Source of the DNA: CBDHHC01 sp965263345 | GTDB lineage: Bacteria; Pseudomonadota; Alphaproteobacteria; Rhizobiales; CBDHHC01 | Assembly: GCA_965263345.1 (NCBI GenBank) | Contig: CBDHHC010000004.1 | Coordinates: forward strand, 430,758-494,757 | DNA: 64,000 nt | Direction of reading: 5' to 3' | Part shown: piece by piece, positions 1 through 9,283 of the stretch | Position numbering within the stretch: the stretch's first letter is position 1 | How the letters are laid out: the number at the start of each line of letters is the position of its first letter | Position numbers and translations under genes: made by a program | The notes under the pieces: generated by a model | Seen by the model: only the letters and a program-made list of their open reading frames with translations | The model's database searches: none | What the model was told of the DNA's origin: nothing

Positions 1-141
1 GACAAACTGATTGGCCTCCAAATCCTTATGGAATACCATTTGCCCTGTTTCAGGACATTTTACCCATAGATTATCAGGCATTTCGCGTTTGCGTAGCATG
101 CCTTGAATTTTGGGACGTACTAAATTGTTAATCCAGTTCAA
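1..141 (-). CDS. accD: Acetyl-CoA carboxylase carboxyltransferase beta subunit, N-terminal fragment
   Basis: Only the first 47 codons lie in the window; the gene runs off the left edge. The start (TTG at 139-141) gives MNWINNLVRPKIQ, followed by DNLWVKCPETGQM and FHKDLEAN, the N-terminal part of AccD that leads into its zinc-binding Cys motif. The first Cys (VKCP) is visible. AccD with AccA forms the carboxyltransferase that makes malonyl-CoA for fatty acid synthesis. It lies 99 bp downstream of trpA on the same strand, the usual trpFBA-accD order of alphaproteobacteria. The use of TTG instead of ATG is inferred from the conserved N-terminus. Confidence 0.9.
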   Translation of the reverse strand, partial: MNWINNLVRPKIQGMLRKREMPDNLWVKCPETGQMVFHKDLEANQFV

Positions 142-240
142 TCTAAAATACTCTTATATTTAATTGGTGGTCATACAATGTTCATTCATACTCTAATTTA
201 TGCTTTTTATACTAGTCTAAAATTAATATATTTATCAATC

Positions 241-1077
241 TTAGACTTTATTTAAGCCCTCAGAGAGTTTTTTAACTAAATTGGTTACTGCCAAAACAGT
301 TTTATCTGTTGCCTTTTGATCTTCATCAAGGCTTTCAGCCAATGCTGTTACTAATGCTGACCCTACAACTACTCCATCTGCACCATCTGATAGATTTCGG
401 GCCTGTTCAGGCGTCTTAACCCCAAATCCAACTGCAACGGGTAAATCTGTATGTCTCTTAATTTCAGTGACATGCTTTTTTACAGCTTCTGGGTCTGGTG
501 CTTTTGTACCTGTTATACCAGCAATTGATACATAATAAACAAATCCAGTTGTATTTGATAGTACTTTTGGTAAACGTTGTGAATTTGTAGTTGGCGTAGC
601 TAATCTTATGAAACTAATACCTTTTTTAACAGCAGGAAGGCATAATTCACTATCTGTTTCGGGGGGAAGATCAACAATAATTAATCCATCAACACCTGCT
701 TCATGAGCGTCTTCTACAAACTTCTCAACTGTATATTTGTATATAGGATTATAATAGCCCATTAGAACTATTGGTGTTTTTTGGTTATGTTCACGGAATT
801 TTCTTACCATTTCTAGTGTTTTTGGTAAATTTTGTCCTGCTTTCAAGGCTCTTTGACTGGAAAGCTGTATGGCAGGTCCATCAGCCATAGGATCTGAAAA
901 AGGCATACCTAACTCAATGATATCACTACCAGATTCAGACAACTGTTTTAGAATATCATAGGATGTTTGATAGTCCGGGTCTCCAGCTGTAATAAATGTA
1001 ATTAAAGCCGATTTGTTGTTCGCTTTTAAATCATCAAAACATTTTTCGATGCGATTTTGGGAAATTTCAGTTGTCAT
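241..1077 (-). CDS. trpA: Tryptophan synthase alpha subunit
   Basis: Cleaves indole-3-glycerol phosphate to indole and glyceraldehyde 3-phosphate as the alpha half of the alpha2beta2 tryptophan synthase. The 278-residue TIM barrel has the family motifs ALITFITAGDPD, LGMPFSDPMADGP (catalytic Glu region), the active-site Asp in DLPPE, and the phosphate-binding loop near GFGVKTPEQ. An upstream in-frame extension exists to 1143, but the ATG at 1077 (MTTEISQNRI) fits family length and sits 5 bp after the trpB stop, so it was chosen. It is the last trp gene before accD. Confidence 0.97.
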   Translation of the reverse strand: MTTEISQNRIEKCFDDLKANNKSALITFITAGDPDYQTSYDILKQLSESGSDIIELGMPFSDPMADGPAIQLSSQRALKAGQNLPKTLEMVRKFREHNQKTPIVLMGYYNPIYKYTVEKFVEDAHEAGVDGLIIVDLPPETDSELCLPAVKKGISFIRLATPTTNSQRLPKVLSNTTGFVYYVSIAGITGTKAPDPEAVKKHVTEIKRHTDLPVAVGFGVKTPEQARNLSDGADGVVVGSALVTALAESLDEDQKATDKTVLAVTNLVKKLSEGLNKV

Positions 1078-1082
1078 TGTTA

Positions 1083-2324
1083 TTAAATTTCCATTTCTAA
1101 ATGTTCTGCTACAGCAAATATGTCTTTGTCGCCCCGACCACATAAATTCATCACCATTATATGATCCTCTGGCAACGTTGGCGCTAGTTTTTTTACATAA
1201 GCCAAAGCATGGCTTGGTTCTAAGGCAGGAATTATGCCTTCAACCTGGGTGCACATTTTGAAAGCATCTAACGCTTCCTGATCAGTTGCAGATACATAAT
1301 TAACACGGCCAATATCCTTTAGCCACGAGTGTTCTGGGCCTATTCCTGGATAGTCTAATCCGGCTGAGATCGAGTGTCCTTCCACTATCTGGCCATCCGC
1401 ATCTTGCAGTAAATATGTTCTGTTACCGTGCAGAACACCAGGTTCACCTCCATTTAAAGATGCTGCATGCTCCTCGGTCTCAAGCCCTCTGCCAGCGGCT
1501 TCAACACCATATATTTTAACTGTTTCGTCATCAAGAAATGGATGGAATAATCCAATAGCATTGGATCCTCCTCCAATACAGGCTACGAGCGAGTCTGGTA
1601 AGCGCCCTTCTTTTTCCTGCATTTGTTCACGAACTTCACTCCCAATTACTGATTGAAAGTCTCGTACCATTTCGGGATAAGGATGAGGCCCAGCTGCTGT
1701 CCCGATAATGTAAAAGGTTTCATCAACATTTGCGACCCAATCTCGCAAAGCTTCATTCATTGCATCTTTGAGGGTTCCAGCTCCAGATGTTACTGGCTTT
1801 ATTTCAGCGCCTAAGAGTTTCATGCGAAAGACATTTGGTTTTTGTCTTTCGATGTCTGTTGCTCCCATGTAGACAACACATGGTAATCCAAAACGAGCCG
1901 CTACAGTCGCAACAGCAACACCATGTTGCCCAGCGCCTGTCTCGGCAATTATGCGTTTTTTCCCCATACGTTGCGCCAACTGGATCTGCCCTAAGCAATT
2001 ATTCACTTTATGTGAGCCTGTATGGTTAAGTTCATCGCGTTTGAAGTAAATTTTAGCACCACCAAGATATTCAGTCAGCCGTTCTGCATAGTAAAGTGGG
2101 CTCGGGCGTCCAGCATAGTTTGTGAGAAGATTTGTTAACTCTGTTTGAAAACCAGGATCATTTTTTGCGTCTTTATAAGCTTGTTCAAGCTCTAAAATTA
2201 AGGGCATCAATGTTTCAGCAACGAAACGTCCTCCAAAAATCCCAAAGTGACCATGTTCATCTGGCCCTGATCTTAGACTATTGGGCTTATAATGCCCTTG
2301 TTCAGCTCCATAAGTCTCAGACAT
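1083..2324 (-). CDS. trpB: Tryptophan synthase beta subunit
   Basis: PLP enzyme that condenses indole with serine to form tryptophan. The 413-residue length is normal. Key parts are visible: the HTGSHKVNNCLGQ segment with the PLP-binding Lys, the ETGAGQHGVA loop with the catalytic Glu, and GGGSNAIG, which holds the PLP phosphate. The N-terminus GHFGIFGGRFVAETLM is typical of TrpB1. It is 5 bp upstream of trpA and about 50 bp downstream of trpF, all on the minus strand, so the three are almost certainly co-transcribed. Confidence 0.98.
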   Translation of the reverse strand: MSETYGAEQGHYKPNSLRSGPDEHGHFGIFGGRFVAETLMPLILELEQAYKDAKNDPGFQTELTNLLTNYAGRPSPLYYAERLTEYLGGAKIYFKRDELNHTGSHKVNNCLGQIQLAQRMGKKRIIAETGAGQHGVAVATVAARFGLPCVVYMGATDIERQKPNVFRMKLLGAEIKPVTSGAGTLKDAMNEALRDWVANVDETFYIIGTAAGPHPYPEMVRDFQSVIGSEVREQMQEKEGRLPDSLVACIGGGSNAIGLFHPFLDDETVKIYGVEAAGRGLETEEHAASLNGGEPGVLHGNRTYLLQDADGQIVEGHSISAGLDYPGIGPEHSWLKDIGRVNYVSATDQEALDAFKMCTQVEGIIPALEPSHALAYVKKLAPTLPEDHIMVMNLCGRGDKDIFAVAEHLEMEI

Positions 2325-2376
2325 GTTTTATCTAAAATCCCTTTTTTATTACATTTTCTTGATTTAAGAAAATGTA

Positions 2377-3027
2377 TTACAGATTCAATGAGTTGATGGA
2401 TGAAATGAATTTTTGGATCAATTCAGGATCTTTGATACCTGGACTTTTTTCAACTCCAGAAGAGACATCAACTGCACTTGCCCCTGTTTGTTCTATCGCT
2501 TCTTGCACATTATCAGCATCCAAACCACCTGATAACATGAAATTCATTTGTTGTTTTACAGCCTTAAGATATGTCCAGTCAAATGATAAACCATTCCCGC
2601 CTGGTAATGCATCTTTCATAGCAACCGGTTTGGCATCAAATAGAATGATATCAGCCAGACACTTATAGTCTACTGCAGTCATAGCATCATTCTCTGATGC
2701 AACCCCAATAGCTTTAATGATTGGTAGATCTGAGAGTTTCTTGATCTCTTTTACACGTGATGGGGTTTCTTTACCATGCAACTGTATCCAATCTGGATTT
2801 ACTATAGATATAATTTTCTGAATCTGTTCATCCGTTGGATTCACGCATAATGCTACAGATTGTATTTTCTGACTTGAATGTTCTATAAGTCTCGCAGCTT
2901 TTTCCAGTTCAATATTTCTTGGACTTTTTGGGAAAAAAACAAGACCATAAAAATCAGCGCCAGCTTTTATGGCAACATCAATATTCTGGATATCTGTTAA
3001 ACCACATATCTTTGTTTTAACCTTCAT
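2377..3027 (-). CDS. trpF: Phosphoribosylanthranilate isomerase
   Basis: Catalyses the Amadori rearrangement of N-(5'-phosphoribosyl)anthranilate in tryptophan synthesis. The 216-residue barrel starts with VKTKICGLTD, carrying the catalytic Cys, then GLVFFPKSPRNI, DWIQLHGKE, the catalytic Asp in the LFDAKP strand, and the phosphate-binding LSGGLDADNV. It starts 7 bp after the lapA stop and precedes trpB, so it heads the trp part of this operon. No leader peptide with tandem Trp codons was seen upstream, so attenuation of this segment is not supported by the sequence. Confidence 0.97.
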   Translation of the reverse strand: MKVKTKICGLTDIQNIDVAIKAGADFYGLVFFPKSPRNIELEKAARLIEHSSQKIQSVALCVNPTDEQIQKIISIVNPDWIQLHGKETPSRVKEIKKLSDLPIIKAIGVASENDAMTAVDYKCLADIILFDAKPVAMKDALPGGNGLSFDWTYLKAVKQQMNFMLSGGLDADNVQEAIEQTGASAVDVSSGVEKSPGIKDPELIQKFISSINSLNL

Positions 3028-3034
3028 GGGTAAA

Positions 3035-3385
3035 TTAACTTACTTTTTTCATGGAAAGTGCTGGTACAGTGTTCTGTTCTTCGGATTGAAGTTGTTTATT
3101 TAGTTTTTCAGCTCTTAGACGCCATTGATGCGCTTCAAGAGCTCTTTCTCTAGCAGTTTTACGCCAACGCCCTTGGTTTAACCAAGTTCCAAAACCACCA
3201 AGAAATACTCCCAAGATCATAGAAGAAATAATGAATATGAAAAAAGGCATACTCACAACAATCGCAGGGTCTTTTGAATAAAAAGGGTCAAGAATTAAAT
3301 TCACTTCATGTCGATTAGCGACAGCAAGAGCAGTAAGTACGGTGACAAAAGGCACTATTATAAAAAGCCAAATCAGTTTTTTCAT
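3035..3385 (-). CDS. LapA-like membrane protein (DUF1049)
   Basis: Small inner-membrane protein of 116 residues with two predicted membrane helices, about residues 3-23 and 43-67 (IVVSMPFFIFIISSMILGVFLGGFGTWL), followed by a basic helical cytoplasmic tail with many Arg/Lys and a likely coiled coil. This matches the LapA/DUF1049 architecture; in enterobacteria LapA partners LapB in controlling LpxC and LPS levels, but no lapB is seen here. The position between ihfB and trpF is common in alphaproteobacteria. The family assignment is from architecture and context; a role in LPS control in this organism is inference. Confidence 0.75.
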   Translation of the reverse strand: MKKLIWLFIIVPFVTVLTALAVANRHEVNLILDPFYSKDPAIVVSMPFFIFIISSMILGVFLGGFGTWLNQGRWRKTARERALEAHQWRLRAEKLNKQLQSEEQNTVPALSMKKVS

Positions 3386-3545
3386 AACCGAACCCCTTTG
3401 ATTCCATAATATCCACGAGACGACAATAAAGGCTATGCTCTTTTTTGCCGTCGTTTATGTTTTTAATAATGGTATAAAGTGTATTTATCCATCATTTTAA
3501 TACTGAATAGGATATATGGTTAAGTAAAACTTAGTGACGATTGTC

Positions 3546-3827
3546 TTAATTTGCGTTCAGACGTTCGCGCATTTCTTTACCAGATTTGAAAAATGGTACG
3601 AACTTCTCAGGAACAGATACTTTCTCGCCTGTTCTTGGGTTGCGCCCTAAACGTGCAGCTCTATGTTTTACTGTAAATGCACCAAACCCACGCAATTCGA
3701 CACGATCTCCGCGGGCCAAAGCTGCAATGATTTCATCAAATATGACATTCACAATACGTTCCACGTCTCTTTGATAAAGATGTGGATTTGCCGAAGTGAT
3801 TTTTTGGACAAGTTCCGACTTAATCAT
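3546..3827 (-). CDS. ihfB: Integration host factor beta subunit
   Basis: DNA-bending HU/IHF-family protein of 93 residues. The sequence has the N-terminal dimer helices (MIKSELVQKI), the VELRGFGAFTVK strand, and the RNPRTGEKVSVPEK arm with the intercalating Pro. The neighbours (rpsA and sppA upstream, lapA downstream) are the classic ihfB location, which separates it from hupB or ihfA paralogues. With IhfA it compacts DNA and supports sigma-54 promoters; a sigma-54 activator is encoded later in the window. Confidence 0.95.
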   Translation of the reverse strand: MIKSELVQKITSANPHLYQRDVERIVNVIFDEIIAALARGDRVELRGFGAFTVKHRAARLGRNPRTGEKVSVPEKFVPFFKSGKEMRERLNAN

Positions 3828-3871
3828 TGATGTTAAACACCTTTAATAAGTAATAAAGATTAAATTAATAC

Positions 3872-4819
3872 TTAGCGAGGGTGCCAAACTGAAACAAGTC
3901 CGTCAAGTCGTAGAAGCTCTAACCCAACGTTTTTATTAAATATATTTGTTGGAACACCTAATTTTTCTGCTAATTTCATACCAAAGTAGCTAAAAAGCCC
4001 ATAAGTTTCTATTTCCTGGACTTTCCAGTCTTTAATTTCCAGTGTTGATGAAACTTTATGTTTGCTACGCAACCAAACCAAAGCTTCTGTTTCTCCGCCA
4101 ACTTTATCAATTAATTTGTGTGTTAAAGCTTGTCTTCCTGAATAAATTCTTCCATCTACAAGTCCAGGAACAGAACTTGGTTCTAATTTTCTCCTATCTT
4201 TAACAAGTTTTAAAAACCATTGATGAGATTCTGAAACCATTTCCTGTGCTAATTGCCTACCAGCTTCATCTGCTGGTTTAAATGGAGATGGGCTTGCTTT
4301 TAAGGGGCCACTCTTAATCTCTTCCATTTTTATACCAACATTTTCCAAGAGTTTCGAAACTTCTGCCCATTGAAATATAACACCAACAGAACCTGTAATT
4401 GTATTTCCACGTGCTACTATATAGTCCGTTCCTAAGCCCGCAATATATGCTGCGGATGTTGCAATCGTCCCAAAAACCGCCACAACTGGTTTATTTTTCG
4501 CAACTTTACGTATCTGCTCAAATAGAGCCTCTCCGCCTGTTGTTGTTCCTCCAGGACTATTAATATGTAATAAAACAGCTTTAACATCTTTTGATTTTGC
4601 AATTTTTTCCAACAGTTTTTGTTGATCACGGTTATCTGTAATCACTCCATCAATTTGCACTCGAGCAATATGCTGTTTTTTTAGTATTGGGGAATTATTA
4701 CTTAAAGATGCTGCGGATATGATTGCAATCAGAATTGCCAGGATAGTTGTGAAACGCCAAAAACTTAAACGTCGCGATAGGCGCCGTCTATCAACCAAAG
4801 CTTCTGCTTCAAGAGACAT
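3872..4819 (-). CDS. sppA: Signal peptide peptidase SppA, short (36K) type
   Basis: Membrane-anchored serine protease that degrades cleaved signal peptides. The 315-residue protein has an N-terminal anchor (about residues 23-42, FTTILAILIAIISAASL), then the S49 domain: HINSPGGTTTGGEAL, the nucleophile segment ATSAAYIAG, TGSVGVIFQ, and the general-base Lys in the KSGPLKASPSPF segment. It is the single-domain SppA form that works as an oligomer. It lies between rpsA and ihfB on the same strand, separated from rpsA by a strong hairpin, so it probably has its own promoter in the 250 bp before it. Confidence 0.94.
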   Translation of the reverse strand: MSLEAEALVDRRRLSRRLSFWRFTTILAILIAIISAASLSNNSPILKKQHIARVQIDGVITDNRDQQKLLEKIAKSKDVKAVLLHINSPGGTTTGGEALFEQIRKVAKNKPVVAVFGTIATSAAYIAGLGTDYIVARGNTITGSVGVIFQWAEVSKLLENVGIKMEEIKSGPLKASPSPFKPADEAGRQLAQEMVSESHQWFLKLVKDRRKLEPSSVPGLVDGRIYSGRQALTHKLIDKVGGETEALVWLRSKHKVSSTLEIKDWKVQEIETYGLFSYFGMKLAEKLGVPTNIFNKNVGLELLRLDGLVSVWHPR

Positions 4820-4993
4820 TATTTAAAAATACCTTGTCTATTGTAATTACTAGATAAATTCTTTGTTTAGTTGCTTTCATCTTCGTCAAATAGAATAATC
4901 AATCCATTTTGTATCTATTGTTACTCATATAAGACTTTGATTTGGCTAAAAACAGTATTCGTTAGAAAATAATAGGAAAATGATTTATTTACA

Positions 4994-5025
4994 ACGGTTT
5001 GGTTGTAAGAAAACAACCAAACCGT
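4994..5025 (-). terminator. Hairpin terminator after rpsA
   Basis: A perfect 13-bp stem (ACGGTTTGGTTGT with its complement) encloses a 6-base loop 46 bp after the rpsA stop. On the minus strand it is followed only by a weak T-rich stretch (TTGTAAAT), so it may be a terminator or an mRNA 3' end stabiliser. It separates rpsA from sppA. Confidence 0.7.
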
Positions 5026-5071
5026 CATTATCATGGGAATAATCTGTGTATCAGATTATTTTGAGAGTTTT

Positions 5072-6805
5072 TTATTCGCCCTCAGGCTTCTCTTCAACAT
5101 CGTCATCTTTAGCTTTATTCAATGCAGCGCCTAAGATATCTCCTAGAGATGCTCCACTATCAGATGATCCATATTGTGCAACGGCTTCTTTTTCTTCAGC
5201 AATTTCAAGTGTTTTGATAGATACTGAAATGCGTCTACCTGATTTATCAACCTGAGTTACAGCTGCATCAACTTTATCTCCCACAGCAAAACGTTCTGGA
5301 CGCTGTTCGCCACGTTCTCTTGAAAGATCAGCACGTCTGATGAATGTGATAATATCCGTATCAGATATTTTCACATCGATACCGCCTTCTTTCACTTCAA
5401 GAACCTCACAGGTTACCTGATCACCCTTCTTAAGACCAGATACTGACTCAAATGGGTCATTTGCAAGCTGTTTGATGCCCAAACTAATACGTTCTTTCTC
5501 AGGATCAACTTCTAATATAACGGCTTTAACTTCGTCACCTTTGTTGAAATTCTTGATAGCTTCTTCACCAGGAAGGTTCCAATCAAGGTCTGACATATGA
5601 ACCATTCCATCAACACCACCTTCAAGGCCTACAAACAGACCAAATTCAGTAATATTTCTGATCGTTCCTTCAACATTTGTGCCTTTTGGATAGTTGTCAG
5701 CAAATGCTTGCCATGGATTCTCCTGGCATTGTTTAAGACCAAGAGAAATTCTTCGTTTATTGGAGTCCACTTCAAGAACTTGGACTTCAACTTCCTGACT
5801 TGTTGAAACGATTTTACCTGGGTGAACGTTCTTCTTCGTCCAACTCATTTCAGAGACGTGGATCAAACCTTCTACACCTGGCTCAAGCTCTACGAAAGCA
5901 CCATAATCAGCAATATTTGTAACGACACCATTGAATTTGGCTTCGAGAGGATATTTCGTATCAATGTTCTCCCATGGGTCAACTTCTAGCTGCTTCATAC
6001 CAAGGCTGATACGCTGCGTATCTGGATTGATACGAATGATTTGGATTTTGATTGTATCACCTACGCTCAAGATCTCATTTGGATGATTTACACGACGCCA
6101 TGCCATATCTGTTACGTGTAGTAGACCATCAATACCGCCAAGATCGATAAATGCACCGTAATCAGTGATATTTTTAGCGACTCCTTCAAGAACTTGACCT
6201 TCTTCAAGTTTTGAAACAATCTCGTTTCGTTGTTCTGCACGTGTTTCTTCAAGTACAGATCTTCTTGAAACAACGATATTACCTCTACGTCTGTCCATTT
6301 TTAGAATCTGGAAAGGCTGAGGTACATTCATTAGAGGGCCAATGTCTCTTACTGGGCGGATATCAACCTGACTGCCTGGTAGAAATGCAACCGCACCATC
6401 TAAATCAACTGTAAAGCCACCTTTTACTTTATTGAAAATAATGCCTTCAACTTTTTCATTTGCGTTGAATTTTTCTTCAAGACGTGTCCAGCTTTCCTCA
6501 CGGCGTGCTTTTTCTCTACTTAGAACGGCTTCACCAAGGGCGTTTTCTACACGTTCTAGGTATACTTCAACATCATCACCAATATTTACAGCATCAGGTT
6601 TTCCTGCAGGGCTAAATTCCTTAAGAGGTATTCTTCCTTCTGTTTTAAGCCCAACATCAATAACTGCGAGATCTTTTTCTATCGCAATTACTCTACCCTT
6701 AATTACCGACCCTTCAATTACATCAGATGATTCAAAAGATTCTTGTAAAAGTGCAGCAAAATCCTCAGTCGTTGGATTTAAATCACTTTCTTGTGTTACG
6801 TTCAT
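5072..6805 (-). CDS. rpsA: 30S ribosomal protein S1
   Basis: Six S1/OB-fold repeats over 577 residues; the repeats are seen as recurring GxVxxIxxYGAFVxL and GLxHxSxM motifs, for example ITDYGAFIDLGGIDGLLHVTDM and IADYGAFVELEPGVEGLIH. S1 binds mRNA on the 30S subunit and helps initiation on structured leaders. The C-terminus is acidic (DDDVEEKPEGE). It follows cmk in the conserved cmk-rpsA order. The start is backed by AGGAG spaced 6-7 bases before the ATG, and that site lies in an inverted repeat described separately. Confidence 0.98.
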   Translation of the reverse strand: MNVTQESDLNPTTEDFAALLQESFESSDVIEGSVIKGRVIAIEKDLAVIDVGLKTEGRIPLKEFSPAGKPDAVNIGDDVEVYLERVENALGEAVLSREKARREESWTRLEEKFNANEKVEGIIFNKVKGGFTVDLDGAVAFLPGSQVDIRPVRDIGPLMNVPQPFQILKMDRRRGNIVVSRRSVLEETRAEQRNEIVSKLEEGQVLEGVAKNITDYGAFIDLGGIDGLLHVTDMAWRRVNHPNEILSVGDTIKIQIIRINPDTQRISLGMKQLEVDPWENIDTKYPLEAKFNGVVTNIADYGAFVELEPGVEGLIHVSEMSWTKKNVHPGKIVSTSQEVEVQVLEVDSNKRRISLGLKQCQENPWQAFADNYPKGTNVEGTIRNITEFGLFVGLEGGVDGMVHMSDLDWNLPGEEAIKNFNKGDEVKAVILEVDPEKERISLGIKQLANDPFESVSGLKKGDQVTCEVLEVKEGGIDVKISDTDIITFIRRADLSRERGEQRPERFAVGDKVDAAVTQVDKSGRRISVSIKTLEIAEEKEAVAQYGSSDSGASLGDILGAALNKAKDDDVEEKPEGE

Positions 6806-6892
6806 TAGAACTCCTGTTAAAAGATATTTAGTGCACCAAAAAGATTAATTTTCGCTATAACTCTTTGATACAAATTCAGTTTAGGAGTTCTA
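6806..6892 (-). promoter_or_regulatory. rpsA leader with arm complementary to its ribosome-binding site
   Basis: In the leader of rpsA a 10-base segment at 6883-6892 is the exact reverse complement of 6806-6815, which contains the AGGAG ribosome-binding site next to the start codon. Folding of the transcript would bury the Shine-Dalgarno sequence in a 10-bp stem closed over about 67 bases. In E. coli S1 is known to repress its own translation, so autogenous control through this stem is a reasonable inference. The pairing is seen directly; the regulation is not shown. Confidence 0.5.
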
Positions 6893-7050
6893 TGATCTGT
6901 TAAAATACAGAAATGAACTCCGGATGTTTTGCAAAAGCTTCCATCGGGACCTCACGTTATTAAATTAGCCAGCCAATAGGATGCTCAATCGTGTTTCCTG
7001 CCCAAAGCGATCTTATTTTGATGTAACAAACACAAAATGGGCACGCCCAA

Positions 7051-7689
7051 CTAAGCGCACCCTGCTTGCCGCATCTTTAGGTCAATCACCTTAATAGCAG
7101 CTTTGAATGTAGCTTCTATATCTAAATTTGTCGTATCTAGCAAGTGGGAGTCTTCAGCAGGGCACATAGGAGCTACTTTTCTTGACATATCTCTTGCATC
7201 TCTAGACTTTATATCATTCAAAACTTCAGATTCTAATACGTTTAACCCTTTAATCTTATATTCATTATAACGTCGTTTTGCACGTTCTTCAGGAGTTGCG
7301 GTTATAAAAAGCTTAACATCAGCATCAGGGCATACAACTGTGCCAATATCTCGCCCATCGAGAACAGACCCCCGCTCATTTGTTGCAAAGTTGCGTTGAT
7401 ATTCTAATAATGCTTCCCTCACAGGCTGATGTTTTGCTACTACGGAGGCAGCTTTGCCAACACCTTTTGACCGTATTCGTTCATCATCTAATAAGTTTAA
7501 TGATATATTTTTTGCATATTCTGCAGAAATTGCAGGATCATTAATGTCTGCGTTAACTAATTTCATACTAAAAGCTACAGCTCTATATAGAGCGCCCGTA
7601 TCCAAATAGGGTAATGCATAATGGACAGCAACTCTGCGAGCTAAAGTTCCTTTGCCTGAAGCAGCAGGTCCATCTACAGCTATAATCAT
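7051..7689 (-). CDS. cmk: Cytidylate kinase
   Basis: Phosphorylates CMP and dCMP with ATP. The protein starts MIIAVDGPAASGKGTLARR, with the P-loop GPAASGKGT, followed by YLDTGALYRAVA (CMP-binding) and LDGRDIGTVVCPDADVKLFI, then RAKRRYNE in the lid. About 212 residues, normal for the family. The reading frame can be extended 4 codons to a TTG at 7701; the ATG at 7689 was preferred because GGA sits 7 bases upstream. It follows aroA closely and precedes rpsA by 245 bp, the usual aroA-cmk-rpsA arrangement. Confidence 0.96.
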   Translation of the reverse strand: MIIAVDGPAASGKGTLARRVAVHYALPYLDTGALYRAVAFSMKLVNADINDPAISAEYAKNISLNLLDDERIRSKGVGKAASVVAKHQPVREALLEYQRNFATNERGSVLDGRDIGTVVCPDADVKLFITATPEERAKRRYNEYKIKGLNVLESEVLNDIKSRDARDMSRKVAPMCPAEDSHLLDTTNLDIEATFKAAIKVIDLKMRQAGCA

Positions 7690-7734
7690 TCCAATATCCA
7701 ATTATCAATCATATTTATTTAATAAAAATATGGA

Positions 7735-9078
7735 TTAACCTTCAAATTTAGCTCCAATTTCCATCATAATATCAAGGAATTGAGGGAAGCTAGTGTTTAC
7801 CACACTCACATCATCAACACTTATAGCGGTTTCGCTTGCTAATCCCAGCACCAAGAATGACATAGCTATGCGATGATCTAACTCTGTTTCAATCATTACA
7901 CCGCCTGGCACTTTATCATTACCTTTAACTATTAAATTATCTCCTTCGATCTCACAATCCACACCACATTTTTTAAGGCCTGCAGCTGTTACTGACAATC
8001 GATCACATTCTTTTACTCTGAGTTCTTTTAAGCCCAGCATTTTTGTTTCACCAGATGCGAATGACGCTAAACATGCCAAACATGGATATTCGTCAATCAT
8101 ACTCGGAGCTCTATCTTCAGGAACCGTTACACCCCGTAGATTACTGGATTTTACGATGATATCTGCAACAGGTTCGCCTCCTTGTAGGCGTTCATTGATT
8201 TGTTTTATATCAGCACCCATTTCAATGAGAGTTTGATAAAAACCAAATCGTGTTGGGTTTGTTAGTATTCCCTTTATCGTGATTTCAGAACCCGGGCATA
8301 GTATTGCAGCTGCTGTTAAAAATGCTGCAGAGCTTGGATCTCCTGGAACAACAATGTCATTTCCTTTTAATTCGGCATGTCCGTCTACAGTGATTAATTT
8401 GCCATTGTCGTGCTCATTAATAGTTATTTTTGCCCCAAAATACGCTAACATACGCTCTGTGTGATCTCTGGTTGCGATGTTTTCAATAACACTTGTTTTG
8501 CCAGGGGCATGAAGACCTGCGATTAAGACAACAGATTTTACCTGAGCGGATGGGACGGGCAAGGTATACTCTATCGGTATAAGTTGGGATGTTCCTTTTA
8601 GTCTTAATGGTAACCTATCCTTTGTCGGATCTTCTAAGTTTAGGCCCATTTCCATCAAAGGCTTTAAAACTCTACCCATTGGACGACTGCTTAAAGATTT
8701 GTCACCAGTAATGTCAGCTTCGATATCATTGCCTGCCATTGCCCCCATCATCAGACGTGAACCCGTGCCCGAATTGCCAAAGTCTATTGGGTGATCTGGA
8801 CTTGCGAAGCCACCAACACCATTTCCTCTGATAACCCATGTTTGTTCTTGTTTTTCAACAAAGACGCCTAAGGCTTTTAAAGCATTTGCAGTTCCCAGGA
8901 TATCTTCTGCCTCTAATAATCCTTCAATTCTGGTCTCTCCGATCGCAAGACCGCCAAAGATAAGTGCTCTATGGGAAATAGATTTATCTCCAGGAACGTG
9001 GATTTCCCCTTTTAAAGCTTCTGATTTTATTGCGGCAAGTGAGTTTGGCATTAGAGCACCATATTTCTTTTTATTCAT
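7735..9078 (-). CDS. aroA: 3-phosphoshikimate 1-carboxyvinyltransferase (EPSP synthase)
   Basis: Sixth step of the shikimate pathway: transfers enolpyruvyl from PEP to shikimate 3-phosphate. The 447 residues show both inside-out barrel domains with the family signatures VPGDKSISHRALIFG, FGNSGTGSRLMMGAMAG (a class II-like form of the LxNxGTxxR signature) and the later RAPSMIDEYPCLA and LRVKECDRL. The start could also be the internal ATG at 9051 (MPNSLAAIKS); neither has a strong ribosome-binding site, so the start is uncertain. Together with trpFBA and pheA in this window it covers parts of aromatic amino acid synthesis. Confidence 0.97.
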   Translation of the reverse strand: MNKKKYGALMPNSLAAIKSEALKGEIHVPGDKSISHRALIFGGLAIGETRIEGLLEAEDILGTANALKALGVFVEKQEQTWVIRGNGVGGFASPDHPIDFGNSGTGSRLMMGAMAGNDIEADITGDKSLSSRPMGRVLKPLMEMGLNLEDPTKDRLPLRLKGTSQLIPIEYTLPVPSAQVKSVVLIAGLHAPGKTSVIENIATRDHTERMLAYFGAKITINEHDNGKLITVDGHAELKGNDIVVPGDPSSAAFLTAAAILCPGSEITIKGILTNPTRFGFYQTLIEMGADIKQINERLQGGEPVADIIVKSSNLRGVTVPEDRAPSMIDEYPCLACLASFASGETKMLGLKELRVKECDRLSVTAAGLKKCGVDCEIEGDNLIVKGNDKVPGGVMIETELDHRIAMSFLVLGLASETAISVDDVSVVNTSFPQFLDIMMEIGAKFEG

Positions 9079-9283
9079 TATTGCTATTTAAAAGGTATTG
9101 GATCTTGCAGGATCCATTATCCAATACACATTGGTTAGGTTTTTGAATTGTTTGACCTGTGAATATAGGCTGTGTCAATGCTCAAAACATACTTTTCTAT
9201 GAAAATGTGTAATTTACCTTTGACATATAGGTTTGCACATGGCAATTGTGATGGCTATTTCCATACAATGTTGAGGTAGGTCC

